The notes under the pieces are model-generated. The model saw only the letters and a list, made by a program, of their open reading frames with translations, had not been told where the DNA came from and did not search any database. From JASLBX01 sp035762665 (GTDB taxonomy: Bacteria; Actinomycetota; Actinomycetes; Jiangellales; Jiangellaceae), in contig DASTNZ010000034.1 of assembly GCA_035762665.1 (NCBI GenBank), forward strand, positions 1 through 64,000: DNA of 64,000 nt, in the 5' to 3' direction. Each line of letters starts with the position of its first letter. The stretch's first letter is position 1. Shown here piece after piece: positions 16,579 to 25,935 of the stretch. Both the position numbers and the translations under genes were made by a program.

Positions 16579-16594
16579 CTGGAGTGCACTCCAG
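16579..16594. promoter_or_regulatory. MerR-family operator palindrome
   Basis: CTGGAGTGCACTCCAG, a perfect 16-bp dyad of the kind bound by MerR-family regulators such as NmlR/AdhR (core GGAGT-N2-ACTCC). It lies between the MerR remnant and guaB1. TTGGTA directly upstream on the plus strand could be a -35 box. Confidence 0.55.
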
Positions 16595-16655
16595 GTTCAG
16601 CCCCGTACCCTTAGATGAGCGGACAGGGCCGCTTGCGCCCGGGCTGGAGGTGGCC

Positions 16656-18092
16656 ATGCGTTTTCTGCATGAGCGAGTCCCCGACCATGACCTCACCTAC
16701 AGCGACGTGTTCCTCGTCCCGGCCAGGTCCGCGGTGAACTCCCGGCTGGACGTGGATCTGAGCACATCGGACGGCAGCGGGACGACCATCCCGATCGTGG
16801 TCGCGAACATGACAGCGGTGGCCGGCCGCAGGATGGCTGAGACGGTCGCACGGTGCGGCGGGCTCGCTGTCATTCCGCAGGACATCCCGGGGGACGTAGT
16901 CGCCGACGTGGTGCACTGGGTGAAGCAGCGGCACATCGTGTACGACACGCCCATCACGATGGATCCGTCCGGGACCGTCGGAGAGGCGCTCAATCTGCTC
17001 CCGAAACGGGGGCACGGAGCCGTCATCGTGGTTCAGGATGGTCACGCGGTCGGCGTGGTGACCGAGCCCGATTGCGTGGACGTCGACCGGTTCACCCAGG
17101 TGGGTTCGGTGATGTCGGCCGAGTTGCTGACCTTGCCGGACGGTGTCAAACCGGAGGCTGCGTTCAACCAGCTGCATGACGGCGGGCACCGGTTGGCGCC
17201 CGTCGTGGACGCGTCGGGTCGAGTCGTAGGCATTTTGACCCGCGAGCGGGCCGTGCGAGCAAGCCTCTACCGGCCGGCGCTCGACGCTGACGGGCGGCTG
17301 CGCGTGGCCGCTGCGGTCGGCATCACCGGAGATGTTGCGACCAAGGCCAAGGCACTGCTCGACGCGGGCGCCGATGCCTTGGTGATCGACACCGCCCACG
17401 GTCACCAGGAACGCATGATCGAGGTGCTTCAACTTGTTCGCGGCCTCGATCCGTCCGTTCCGATCGTGGCCGGAAACGTCGCTACTGCCGCCGGGGTGAA
17501 CGACTTGGTGGCGGCCGGCGCTGACATCGTCAAGGTCGGCGTGGGGCCAGGGGCGATGTGCACGACCCGGATGATGACCGGGGTCGGGCGCCCCCAGTTC
17601 TCCACCGTTTACGAGTGCGCGCGCCGGGCCCGGCAACTTGGCAAACACGTCTGGGCCGACGGCGGTGTGCGGCACCCGCGGGACGTCGCGCTGGCGCTGG
17701 CGGCCGGGGCGGCCAACGTGATGGTCGGCTCGTGGTTCGCGGGAACGTACGAGTCGCCGGGTGACGCGCAGCGCGATGCCAACGGGCGGCTCTACAAGGA
17801 GAGCTTCGGCATGGCCTCGTCCCGCGCCATCCGGATACGCACGGCCGAGGATTCACCGTTCGAGCGGGCCCGCAAGGCAATGTTCGAAGAAGGCATCTCC
17901 AGAGCTCGGATGTACCTCGACCCGCAACGGCCCAGCGTCGAGGACCTGCTCGACATGATCGTGGCAGGGGTCCGAAGCTCCTGCACGTACGTCGGTGCGG
18001 CCTCGCTGAACGAATTCCATCAGCGCGCGGTGGTGGGCGTGCAGAGTGCGTCCGGGTACGCCGAGGGCATGCCGGTGGACGAAAGCTGGTAA
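16656..18092 (+). CDS. guaB1: GuaB1-type GMP reductase (IMPDH/GMPR family with CBS domains)
   Basis: A protein of 478 residues with the IMPDH/GMPR TIM barrel interrupted by two CBS domains (about 95-210). The catalytic loop is GVGPGAMCTTRMMTGVGRPQ with Cys about 302. Actinobacterial GuaB1 proteins were long called IMP dehydrogenase-related; the mycobacterial one is reported to be a GMP reductase (GMP to IMP, NADPH) controlled through its CBS domains. The ATG at 16656 has GGAGG upstream. It precedes valS by 19 bases. Confidence 0.9.
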   Translation: MRFLHERVPDHDLTYSDVFLVPARSAVNSRLDVDLSTSDGSGTTIPIVVANMTAVAGRRMAETVARCGGLAVIPQDIPGDVVADVVHWVKQRHIVYDTPITMDPSGTVGEALNLLPKRGHGAVIVVQDGHAVGVVTEPDCVDVDRFTQVGSVMSAELLTLPDGVKPEAAFNQLHDGGHRLAPVVDASGRVVGILTRERAVRASLYRPALDADGRLRVAAAVGITGDVATKAKALLDAGADALVIDTAHGHQERMIEVLQLVRGLDPSVPIVAGNVATAAGVNDLVAAGADIVKVGVGPGAMCTTRMMTGVGRPQFSTVYECARRARQLGKHVWADGGVRHPRDVALALAAGAANVMVGSWFAGTYESPGDAQRDANGRLYKESFGMASSRAIRIRTAEDSPFERARKAMFEEGISRARMYLDPQRPSVEDLLDMIVAGVRSSCTYVGAASLNEFHQRAVVGVQSASGYAEGMPVDESW

Positions 18093-18111
18093 GGCCATAG
18101 ACTTCACCGAC

Positions 18112-20730
18112 GTGACCGAGACCAACCCACCCCCTGCCGCTGACCTGCCGACCGCCTTCGCACCGGTTGAGGTAGAGGGACCGCTGTACGAGCGGTGGGT
18201 CGAACGCGGCTACTTCGAGTCGGACGACAAGAGCGACAAGCCGCCGTACTGCATCGTGATCCCGCCGCCGAACGTCACCGGCAGCCTGCATCTCGGCCAC
18301 GCCTTCGAGCACACGCTCATCGACGCACTGATCCGCCGTCGCCGCATGCAGGGGTACGAGGCACTGTGGATGCCGGGCATGGACCACGCCGGCATCGCCA
18401 CCCAGAACGTGGTCGAGCGCGAGCTGGCCAGGGAAGGGTTGTCCCGACACGACCTTGGCCGCGACGCCTTCGTCCAGCGGGTGTGGCAGTGGAAGGAGCA
18501 GTCCGGCGGGCAGATCTCCGACCAGATGCGCCGGCTCGGCGACAGCGTGGCGTGGAGCCGCGAGCGGTTCACGATGGACGAGGGCCTGTCAAGGGCTGTC
18601 CAGACCATCTTCAAGCGATTGTACGACGACGGGCTGATCTACCGGGCCGAGCGGATCATCAACTGGTGCGTTCGCTGCCATACCGCACTGTCGGACATCG
18701 AGGTCGAGCACACCGAGGACGAGGGTGAGCTGATCTCGATCCGGTACAACGACGAGGTCGTGGTCGCAACCACCCGGGCCGAGACGATGCTGGGTGACAC
18801 TGCCGTGGCGGTCAACCCGGACGACGAGCGCTACCAGCACCTGATCGGCACCGAGGTGGAATTGCCGCTGACCGGCCGGCGCATCCCGGTCGTGGCCGAC
18901 CCGCACGTGGATCCCGAGTTCGGCACCGGCATGGTCAAGGTCACGCCGGCGCACGACCCGAACGACTTCGAGATCGGCCGCCGGCATGGGCTCCCGGCCC
19001 TGACCATCATGGACGAGCTGGGCGTTATCACCGCGCACGGCCCGTTCCAGGGCCTCGATCGGTTCGAGGCTCGCCCGGCCGTCGTCGCCGCGCTGCGCGA
19101 GCAGGGTCGGATCGTGTCCGAGAAACGTCCCTACGTGCACGCCGTCGGGCACTGCTCGCGCTGCAAAACAGTCGTCGAGCCGCGGTTGTCGCTGCAGTGG
19201 TTCGTCCGGGTAGCCCCGTTGGCCAAGGCCGCCGGCGACGCCGTCCGCGACGGGCGGGTGCGAATCCATCCCAAGGAGATGGAGCAGCGCTGGTTCGCCT
19301 GGGTCGACAATATGCACGACTGGTGTATTTCGCGCCAGCTGTGGTGGGGGCACCGGATTCCGGTGTGGTACGGGCCGAACGGTGAGGTTGTGTGCGTGGG
19401 CCCGGACGACGAAGTGCCGTCCGGCGAGGGCTGGACACAGGACGACGACGTGCTCGACACCTGGTTCTCGTCGGCCCTGTGGCCATTCTCGACGCTGGGC
19501 TGGCCCGAGAAGACCCCGGCAATGGAGAAGTTCTACCCGAACCAGGTCCTGGTGACCGGGTACGACATCCTGTTCTTCTGGGTGGCCCGGATGATGATGT
19601 TCGGGCTGTACGCGAACGCCGACGCCGGCCCGGAGAAGGCGATCCCTTTCTCGACGGTGGCGCTGCACGGGATGGTCCGTGACGAGCGCGGCAAGAAGAT
19701 GTCCAAGTCGTTCGGCAACGTGGTCGATCCGATGGACTGGATGGATGCGTACGGCTCGGACGCGCTGCGCTTCACCCTCGCGCGCGGCGCCAACCCGGGG
19801 ACGGACGTCCCGATCGGCGAGGACTGGGTCCAGGCGTCCCGGAACTTCTGCAACAAGTTGTGGAACGCCACGAGGTTCGCATTGCTCAACGGCGCCCGGG
19901 TCGGTGAGTTGCCGGACGTTGCCGAGTTGTCGGTGCTGGACCGCTGGATCTTGTCGCGGCTGCACGCGACACTGGCCGAGGTCGACGCGCTCTACGAGGA
20001 CTTCCAGTTCGCCAAGCTCACTGAGGCGATCTACCACTTCACCTGGGACGAGTTCTGCGACTGGTACGTGGAATTGGCCAAGACGCCGCTGGCGCGACGT
20101 GGGGCGGATTCCGACCGGACCAGGCTGGTACTTGGACATGTGCTGGACGCGTTGCTGCGGGTGCTGCATCCGATCACATCGTTCGTGTCGGAGGCACTCT
20201 GGACGACTCTGACCGGCGAGGAGACGCTTGTGACTGCGTCGTGGCCGGTCGCCGACGCCTCCTGGGCCGATGCCGACGCGGAGGCGGCGGTGGCCGCGCT
20301 GCAGCGGCTCGTCACCGAGGTGCGCCGCTTCCGCAGCGACCAGGGCCTTAAGCCCGGCCAGCGGGTGGCGGCGCGGCTCACCGGGTTGTCCGGGCCGTTG
20401 GCAGCCCACGAGCCCGAGATCCGCGCGCTGGTACGGCTGGACGTCCCCGACGATGGCTTCGCGCCGACGGCGTCGCTGTCTGTTGGTGGCGTGAAGGTGG
20501 ACGTTGACCTGTCCGGGGCGATCGACGTGGTGGCCGAACGCCGCCGGCTGGAAAAGGACCTGGCTACCGCTCGGAAGGACTTGGAACAAGCGGAGAAGAA
20601 GCTGGCCAACGAGCAGTTCCTGGCCAAGGCCCCGGAGCAGGTCGTCGCCAAGATCCGCGACCGCGCGGTTGCGGCCAGGACCGAGATCGACCGGATCGAG
20701 GCGCAGATTGCCGCCCTGCCACCGGCCTAG
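18112..20730 (+). CDS. valS: Valyl-tRNA synthetase
   Basis: Charges tRNA-Val. A class I synthetase of 872 residues. HLGH is at about 60-63 in PPPNVTGSLHLGHA and KMSKS at about 528-533 (RGKKMSKSFGN). The editing domain lies between them, the anticodon-binding domain follows, and a C-terminal coiled coil runs over the last 60 residues (RRLEKDLATARKDLEQAEKK). GTG at 18112 gives the normal N terminus; the frame is open upstream into guaB1. Confidence 0.97.
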   Translation: MTETNPPPAADLPTAFAPVEVEGPLYERWVERGYFESDDKSDKPPYCIVIPPPNVTGSLHLGHAFEHTLIDALIRRRRMQGYEALWMPGMDHAGIATQNVVERELAREGLSRHDLGRDAFVQRVWQWKEQSGGQISDQMRRLGDSVAWSRERFTMDEGLSRAVQTIFKRLYDDGLIYRAERIINWCVRCHTALSDIEVEHTEDEGELISIRYNDEVVVATTRAETMLGDTAVAVNPDDERYQHLIGTEVELPLTGRRIPVVADPHVDPEFGTGMVKVTPAHDPNDFEIGRRHGLPALTIMDELGVITAHGPFQGLDRFEARPAVVAALREQGRIVSEKRPYVHAVGHCSRCKTVVEPRLSLQWFVRVAPLAKAAGDAVRDGRVRIHPKEMEQRWFAWVDNMHDWCISRQLWWGHRIPVWYGPNGEVVCVGPDDEVPSGEGWTQDDDVLDTWFSSALWPFSTLGWPEKTPAMEKFYPNQVLVTGYDILFFWVARMMMFGLYANADAGPEKAIPFSTVALHGMVRDERGKKMSKSFGNVVDPMDWMDAYGSDALRFTLARGANPGTDVPIGEDWVQASRNFCNKLWNATRFALLNGARVGELPDVAELSVLDRWILSRLHATLAEVDALYEDFQFAKLTEAIYHFTWDEFCDWYVELAKTPLARRGADSDRTRLVLGHVLDALLRVLHPITSFVSEALWTTLTGEETLVTASWPVADASWADADAEAAVAALQRLVTEVRRFRSDQGLKPGQRVAARLTGLSGPLAAHEPEIRALVRLDVPDDGFAPTASLSVGGVKVDVDLSGAIDVVAERRRLEKDLATARKDLEQAEKKLANEQFLAKAPEQVVAKIRDRAVAARTEIDRIEAQIAALPPA

Positions 20731-20770
20731 CCCGCGACTTCCCAGTCCGGCCCGGGCGACCACTTCTGCC

Positions 20771-20826
20771 GCCTTTGCAATGCACACCTCTAGGAAGCGC
20801 TTCCTATACGGAGGCATTGCAAAGGC
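20771..20826. repeat. Concentric inverted repeat downstream of valS
   Basis: A 56-bp symmetric element: 13-bp arms GCCTTTGCAATGC / GCATTGCAAAGGC, 7-nt unpaired segments on each side, and an inner perfect palindrome TAGGAAGCGCTTCCTA (20791-20806). Arms and palindrome share the same centre. It could be the valS terminator hairpin or a protein-binding site. The core GGAAGCGCTTCC resembles LacI-family operators. It is less GC-rich than its surroundings. Confidence 0.7.
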
Positions 20827-20990
20827 AGCGAGATGTCATCACCTAGTCCTGCGGCCGGTTCGTTGCCAAGCCGGGACGGCGGGTGTCGCAACGCAGGTGG
20901 GCCGCCCAGCAGGCGTCTCGGTGCAGTACCGCCCACACGCGCCGGGTGCGGCAGGAACAGCATGCTGAACGTGATCGAACGGAGTGGTGG

Positions 20991-22322
20991 GTGAGCGCAG
21001 ACGCGCTACGGGCCGTCGAGGCCGAGTTGGCGACGCGATGGCCGGAGTCGAGGATCGAGCCGTCCCTCGATCGCATCCGCGACCTCACCGACCTGCTCGG
21101 CCGGCCACAAGATGCCTACCCAGTGATCCACATCGCCGGAACCAACGGCAAGACCTCCACCGCCCGGGTGATCGACGAGCTGCTCCGGGAGCTGGGCCTG
21201 CGCACCGGCCGGTTCACCAGCCCTCATCTGGTGTCGGTCACCGAACGGATCTGTCTGGACGGCGAGCCCATCGACGCCGACCGGTTTGCTGCGGCCTACC
21301 GCGAGCTCGCGCCCTACCTCGACCTTGTCGATGACCGCCACGACGTCCGGCTCTCCTACTTCGAGGTGTTGGTGGCTCTGGCCTATGCGACGTTCGCCGA
21401 CGCGCCCGTCGACGTCGCTGTCGTCGAGGTCGGTATGGGGGGAGTGTGGGATGCGACCAATGTCGCCGACGGGAAGGTCGCCGTCATCACGCCGATCGCG
21501 CTGGACCACGCCGACTACCTCGGCGACACGATCGAGCAGATCGCCGAGGAGAAGGCGGGCGTCATCAAGGCCGGCGCACTCGTAGTCGTTGGGCGGCAGC
21601 CGGACGAGGCCGCGGAGGTGCTGGCCAGGAGAGCAGCCGAGCTCGGCGCGAAGTTGATGGTCGAGGATGCCGACTTCGCAGTACGCGACCGGCAGATCGC
21701 CGTCGGCGGGCAACAGCTGGTCCTGCGCGGGCTCACCGGCGAATACGAGGAGGTGACGCTGCCACTGCACGGGGCGCACCAGGCGAGCAACGCCGCCTGC
21801 GCATTGGCAGCGGTCGAGGCGTTCGTCGGCGGCGGGCGCGAGGTGATCGATTCGGACGTGGTGCGCAACGCTCTCGGCCGCGTCGGCTCGCCGGGACGGC
21901 TGGAAGTCCTGCGCCGGAGCCCCACCATCATGGTTGATGCGGCGCACAATCCGGCAGGCGCTCGTGCGCTGAGCGAGGCGATCCAGGACGAGTTCTCCTT
22001 TACGAAACTGGTGGGCGTCGTGGCCGTGCTCGGCGACAAGGACGTGCGAGGCATCCTCGAGGAACTCGAACCGATCCTGGAGACAATCGTCGTCACCGAG
22101 AACAGCTCGCCTCGACGGTTGCCGGTGGCCGATCTGGCAGCGGTCGCCGAGCAGGTTTTCGGCGCGGACCGGGTGATCCAGGTCGGCAACCTGCCCGATG
22201 CCATCGACGTCGCTGTGAGCCTGGTTGAGGAGGACGCGATATTCGGCGGCGCCGGTGTGCTGCTGACCGGATCGGTCGTGACCGCAGGCGATGCCCGCCA
22301 CCTGCTCGGAGCCGCGCAGTGA
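20991..22322 (+). CDS. folC: Folylpolyglutamate synthase / dihydrofolate synthase
   Basis: Adds glutamate to folates (and to dihydropteroate in bifunctional members). A Mur-ligase fold protein of 443 residues. The P-loop is GTNGKTS (about 50-56). Other motifs are FTSPHLVSVTERI, VEVGMGGVWDATN, ITPIALDHADYLG and VDAAHNPAGARAL. GTG at 20991 has GGAG 7 nt upstream; an earlier in-frame start at 20883 is unlikely. It overlaps the DUF4233 gene by 4 bases. Confidence 0.93.
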   Translation: MSADALRAVEAELATRWPESRIEPSLDRIRDLTDLLGRPQDAYPVIHIAGTNGKTSTARVIDELLRELGLRTGRFTSPHLVSVTERICLDGEPIDADRFAAAYRELAPYLDLVDDRHDVRLSYFEVLVALAYATFADAPVDVAVVEVGMGGVWDATNVADGKVAVITPIALDHADYLGDTIEQIAEEKAGVIKAGALVVVGRQPDEAAEVLARRAAELGAKLMVEDADFAVRDRQIAVGGQQLVLRGLTGEYEEVTLPLHGAHQASNAACALAAVEAFVGGGREVIDSDVVRNALGRVGSPGRLEVLRRSPTIMVDAAHNPAGARALSEAIQDEFSFTKLVGVVAVLGDKDVRGILEELEPILETIVVTENSSPRRLPVADLAAVAEQVFGADRVIQVGNLPDAIDVAVSLVEEDAIFGGAGVLLTGSVVTAGDARHLLGAAQ

Positions 22323-22648
22323 ACCGTGTCGCGGCGACTTTGCTGGTGCTGGAAGGCATCGTGGTGATGCTGGCGATCCCCGTGGCAGTGGTGGTAGGAG
22401 ACGTCGAGCCGGCCGTGGCGATTACGGTGGGCGTGGCCATCGGCGTGCTCTGCATGGTGGCCGCTGGGCTGTTGCGGCGAGGCCGGCCGGGTTACGTGCT
22501 CGGTTCGCTCCTGCAGGTAGCGGCCATCGCGACCGGTTTCGTCGTCCCGGCGATGTTCTTCCTTGGCGGGCTGTTCGCCTTGCTGTGGGTCGTAGTGCTG
22601 CGCATCGGTCCGGAGGTGGACCAGGCCCGCGCGTCGGGCGAGGGATGA
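22319..22648 (+). CDS. DUF4233 membrane protein
   Basis: A protein of 109 residues with about four hydrophobic helices (ATLLVLEGIVVMLAIPVAVV, VAITVGVAIGVLCMVAAGLL, LGSLLQVAAIATGFVVPAMFFLGGLFALLWVVVL). DUF4233 genes lie between folC and ndk across Actinobacteria, as here. Function unknown. Its GTG start overlaps the folC stop, so it is co-translated. Confidence 0.85.
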   Translation: MNRVAATLLVLEGIVVMLAIPVAVVVGDVEPAVAITVGVAIGVLCMVAAGLLRRGRPGYVLGSLLQVAAIATGFVVPAMFFLGGLFALLWVVVLRIGPEVDQARASGEG

Positions 22649-22723
22649 CGAGACTGGCTGCGCCGCCAGGTTCGGCTACAGTTCCCTGATCCGCCGGAAT
22701 AAGTCTGCAAGGAGCATCCGCCC

Positions 22724-23134
22724 GTGTCCGAGCGCACGCTTGTCCTCATCAAGCCCGACGCCGTTCGCCGCGGCCTGATCGGTGAGATCCTGGCTCGTTA
22801 CGAGCGCAAGGGATTGACGATCGTGGCCATGGACCAGCGGGTCATCGACTCGTCGCTGTCCGATGCGCACTACGCCGAGCACGTTGACAAGCCGTTCTAC
22901 CCGTCGGTGCGCGAGTTCATCACCGGCGGACCGCTCGTCGCGCTCGTCCTCGAAGGCGATTCGGCTATCGATGTCGTGCGGGCGATGAACGGAGCCACCG
23001 ATGGCCGGAAGGCCGCTCCCGGCACCGTCCGGGGCGACCTGGCCCTGTCGACCTCGGAGAATCTCGTGCACGCCTCGGATTCGCCAGAGTCGGCCAAGCG
23101 CGAGATCGACCTCTGGTTCCCTGGCCTGGTCTGA
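22724..23134 (+). CDS. ndk: Nucleoside diphosphate kinase
   Basis: Transfers the gamma phosphate among nucleoside triphosphates through a phosphohistidine. The protein has 136 residues. The active-site motif is NLVHASDS with His about 116, and the N terminus RTLVLIKPDAVRRGLIGEI is typical. The GTG start is preceded by AAGGAG. It closes the folC-DUF4233-ndk set. Confidence 0.96.
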   Translation: MSERTLVLIKPDAVRRGLIGEILARYERKGLTIVAMDQRVIDSSLSDAHYAEHVDKPFYPSVREFITGGPLVALVLEGDSAIDVVRAMNGATDGRKAAPGTVRGDLALSTSENLVHASDSPESAKREIDLWFPGLV

Positions 23135-23269
23135 CCTCCGCCGGACCGCGCCTCGGCCCCCGTCGGAGGCCGGCGCCGCAGCCTGGTCGCCGGTCTGCCG
23201 GGCGGCATCCAGGCCAGGATGGTTAACCTGGTAGGTCGATCCAGATCTCGATCCCGGAGTCACGCCACC

Positions 23270-25231
23270 ATGCCTGTCGAGTCGTTGTTCCCGCGCCTGG
23301 AACCGCTGCTGCCGCTGGTGCAAAAGCCGATCCAGTATGTCGGCGGCGAGCTCAACGCCACGGTGAAGGACTGGGACGACGCGGCCGTGCGCTGGGCGTT
23401 GATGTACCCAGACGCCTACGAGGTCGGGCTGCCGAACCAGGGCGTGCAGATTCTGTACGAGGTGCTCAACGAGCAGCCAGGTGTCATCGCTGAACGGACC
23501 TACGCCGTCTGGCCGGACCTGGAGAAGCTGATGCGTGAGCACGGCATCGGCCAGTTCACCGTCGACGCCCATCGCCCGGTGGCCGCCTTCGATCTGCTCG
23601 GCATCTCGTTCGCCACCGAACTCGGCTACACCAACATGCTCACCGCGCTCGACCTGGCCGGCGTCCCGCTCGACGCCGTCGACCGCACCGACGAGCACCC
23701 CGTCGTCATTGCGGGCGGGCACGCCGCGTTCAACCCCGAACCGATCGCGGATTTCATCGACGCGGCGGTACTCGGTGACGGTGAAGAGATCGTCCTGGCC
23801 ATCACCGAAGTGGTGCGCGAGTGGAAGGCGGAGGGCCGGCCCGGTGGCCGTGACCGCCTCCTGGAGCGGCTGGCCGCGTCGGGTGGGGTCTACGTCCCCA
23901 AGTTCTACGACGTAACGTACCTGCCGGACGGGCGGATCCAGCGGGTCGCGCCCAACCGTCCAGGTGTGCCGTGGCGGGTCCACAAGCACACGGTGATGGA
24001 CCTGGACAAGTGGCCGTACCCGCGTAAGCCGCTCGTCCCGCTCGCCGAGACCGTGCACGAGCGGTTCAGCGTAGAGATCTTCCGCGGATGCACCCGTGGC
24101 TGCCGGTTCTGCCAGGCCGGCATGATCACCCGCCCGGTTCGCGAGCGGTCGATAACGACCATCGGTGACATGGTCCGGACCGGCCTTGAGCGCTCGGGAT
24201 TCGAGGAGGTCGGCCTGCTGTCGCTGTCGAGTGCCGATCATTCTGAGATCGGTGATATCACCAAGGGGCTGGCCGACCGATACGAAGGCTCGAACGTCTC
24301 GCTGTCACTGCCCTCGACTCGCGTCGACGCGTTCAACATCACCTTGGCCAACGAGCTGTCACGCAACGGCCGCCGGTCCGGGCTGACCTTCGCCCCCGAG
24401 GGGGGCACCGAGCGGATGCGCAAGGTGATCAACAAGATGGTCGCCGAGGAGGATCTGATCCGTACCGTCGCCGCGGCGTACAGCAACGGCTGGCGGCAGG
24501 TGAAGTTGTACTTCATGTGCGGCCTGCCGACTGAGACCGACGAGGACGTGATCGCTATCGCAGACCTCGCCGGCAAGGTCATAGAGACCGGGCGCGAGGT
24601 CTCTAGCCGGCGCGACATCCGCTGCACGGTGTCCATCGGGGGGTTCGTGCCCAAGCCGCACACGCCCTTCCAGTGGGCTGCGCAGTGCGACCACAAGACC
24701 GTCGACGCCCGGCTGACCAAGCTGCGCGACGCGATCCGGGCGGACCGCAACCACGGCAAGTCGATCGGGCTGCGCTACCACGACGGCAAGCCGAGCATCA
24801 TTGAGGGCCTGCTCTCCCGGGGCGACCGACGGGTCGGCGCGGTGATCCGCATCGTTTGGGAGCGGGGCGGGCGTTTTGACGGTTGGAGTGAGCATTTTTC
24901 GTCCGACCGGTGGGTGCAGGCGACCGAGAAGGCGTTGGCCGGCACGCCGGTCGACCTGGACTGGTACACAACGCGCGAGCGCGAATACGCGGAAGTGCTG
25001 CCCTGGGACCATCTGGATTCCGGCCTCGACCGCGACTGGCTGTGGGAGGACTGGCAGGATGCGCTCGGCGAGGTTGAGCTGGACGACTGCCGCTGGACGC
25101 CGTGCTTCGACTGCGGCGTTTGTCCGCAGATGGGCACCGAGATCCAGGTGGGCCCCACCGGGCACAAGCTGCTGCCGCTGACCGCCGTGTCCAACACGTC
25201 GGCGGCTCCGGTCGCCGCGGCACGCAGGTGA
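23270..25231 (+). CDS. TIGR03960-type radical SAM protein with B12-binding-like domain
   Basis: A protein of 653 residues. The N-terminal third resembles a cobalamin-binding fold (MYPDAYEVGLPNQGVQILYEVLN, VVIAGGHAAFNPEPIADFIDAAVLGDGEE). The radical SAM cluster motif is CTRGCRFC (C274, C278, C281). A second cysteine set lies near the end (CFDCGVC). The reaction is unknown; RNA or ribosome modification has been suggested from its neighbours. It always pairs with the next gene's family. ATG at 23270 has GGAG upstream. Confidence 0.88.
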   Translation: MPVESLFPRLEPLLPLVQKPIQYVGGELNATVKDWDDAAVRWALMYPDAYEVGLPNQGVQILYEVLNEQPGVIAERTYAVWPDLEKLMREHGIGQFTVDAHRPVAAFDLLGISFATELGYTNMLTALDLAGVPLDAVDRTDEHPVVIAGGHAAFNPEPIADFIDAAVLGDGEEIVLAITEVVREWKAEGRPGGRDRLLERLAASGGVYVPKFYDVTYLPDGRIQRVAPNRPGVPWRVHKHTVMDLDKWPYPRKPLVPLAETVHERFSVEIFRGCTRGCRFCQAGMITRPVRERSITTIGDMVRTGLERSGFEEVGLLSLSSADHSEIGDITKGLADRYEGSNVSLSLPSTRVDAFNITLANELSRNGRRSGLTFAPEGGTERMRKVINKMVAEEDLIRTVAAAYSNGWRQVKLYFMCGLPTETDEDVIAIADLAGKVIETGREVSSRRDIRCTVSIGGFVPKPHTPFQWAAQCDHKTVDARLTKLRDAIRADRNHGKSIGLRYHDGKPSIIEGLLSRGDRRVGAVIRIVWERGGRFDGWSEHFSSDRWVQATEKALAGTPVDLDWYTTREREYAEVLPWDHLDSGLDRDWLWEDWQDALGEVELDDCRWTPCFDCGVCPQMGTEIQVGPTGHKLLPLTAVSNTSAAPVAAARR

Positions 25232-25233
25232 CC

Positions 25234-25935
25234 ATGGAACGTACTCAGGCACCGCCGATACAGAAATTGCGGATCCGGTTCGCCAAGCGGGGCCGGCTGC
25301 GGTTCACGAGTCACCGTGACTTCCAGCGGGCCTTCGAGCGTGCTCTGCGGCGGGCGCAGGTGCCGGTGGCGTTCTCGCAGGGCTTCACGCCGCACCCGAA
25401 GGTGTCGTACGCCGGAGCCGCCCCGACCGGAGCGGCCAGCGAGGCCGAGTACCTCGAGATCGCCGTCACCGCGCAATGCGATCCGGCCGTCGTGGCGGCT
25501 GCTCTCGACGACGCGCTGCCACCCGGGCTGGACATCGTCGATGTCGTGGCGGCCGGCCCAGTGCCGTTGGCCGACCAGCTACAGGCATCGGAGTGGGCGA
25601 TCGACCTGCCCGAAGTGACTCGCGAAGAGCTAGCCACGGCGATCGCTACGTTCCTCGCCGAACCGGTGGTCGAGATCGAGCGCATGACCAAGAACGGGGT
25701 GCGCACGCTGGACGCCCGCGGCGCCGTCGTCCGGATGGCAGTGGGCGATACCGGGCCGACGCTACGCCTGGTCGTGAGGCACCAGACGCCCACCGTCCGG
25801 CCGGACGACATACTGGTCGGGCTCCGCCGGTTGGCCGGCCTGCACGAGACGGGGCACGTGGCCACCCGCCTGGCGCAAGGACCGCTGGACGAGGCGACCG
25901 GCTCGGTGGGTGACCCGTTCGTCGCTACCCGTTGA
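25234..25935 (+). CDS. TIGR03936/DUF2344 radical SAM-associated protein
   Basis: A protein of 233 residues of the DUF2344 family: KLRIRFAKRGRLRFTSHRDFQRAFERALRRAQVPVAFSQGFTPHPKVSYAGA at the N terminus. In other bacteria it is fused to or next to the TIGR03960 radical SAM protein, so it is probably its partner. ATG at 25234 is chosen; GTG at 25228, overlapping the previous stop, is an alternative two codons longer. Its stop abuts the stop of the convergent P-type ATPase. Confidence 0.85.
   Translation: MERTQAPPIQKLRIRFAKRGRLRFTSHRDFQRAFERALRRAQVPVAFSQGFTPHPKVSYAGAAPTGAASEAEYLEIAVTAQCDPAVVAAALDDALPPGLDIVDVVAAGPVPLADQLQASEWAIDLPEVTREELATAIATFLAEPVVEIERMTKNGVRTLDARGAVVRMAVGDTGPTLRLVVRHQTPTVRPDDILVGLRRLAGLHETGHVATRLAQGPLDEATGSVGDPFVATR

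Noticed and set aside
18589..20817. Very long open frame antisense to valS, and similar long antisense frames elsewhere
   Set aside because: GC-rich coding sequence leaves antisense frames open; the translations show no family motifs and the sense genes are certain.
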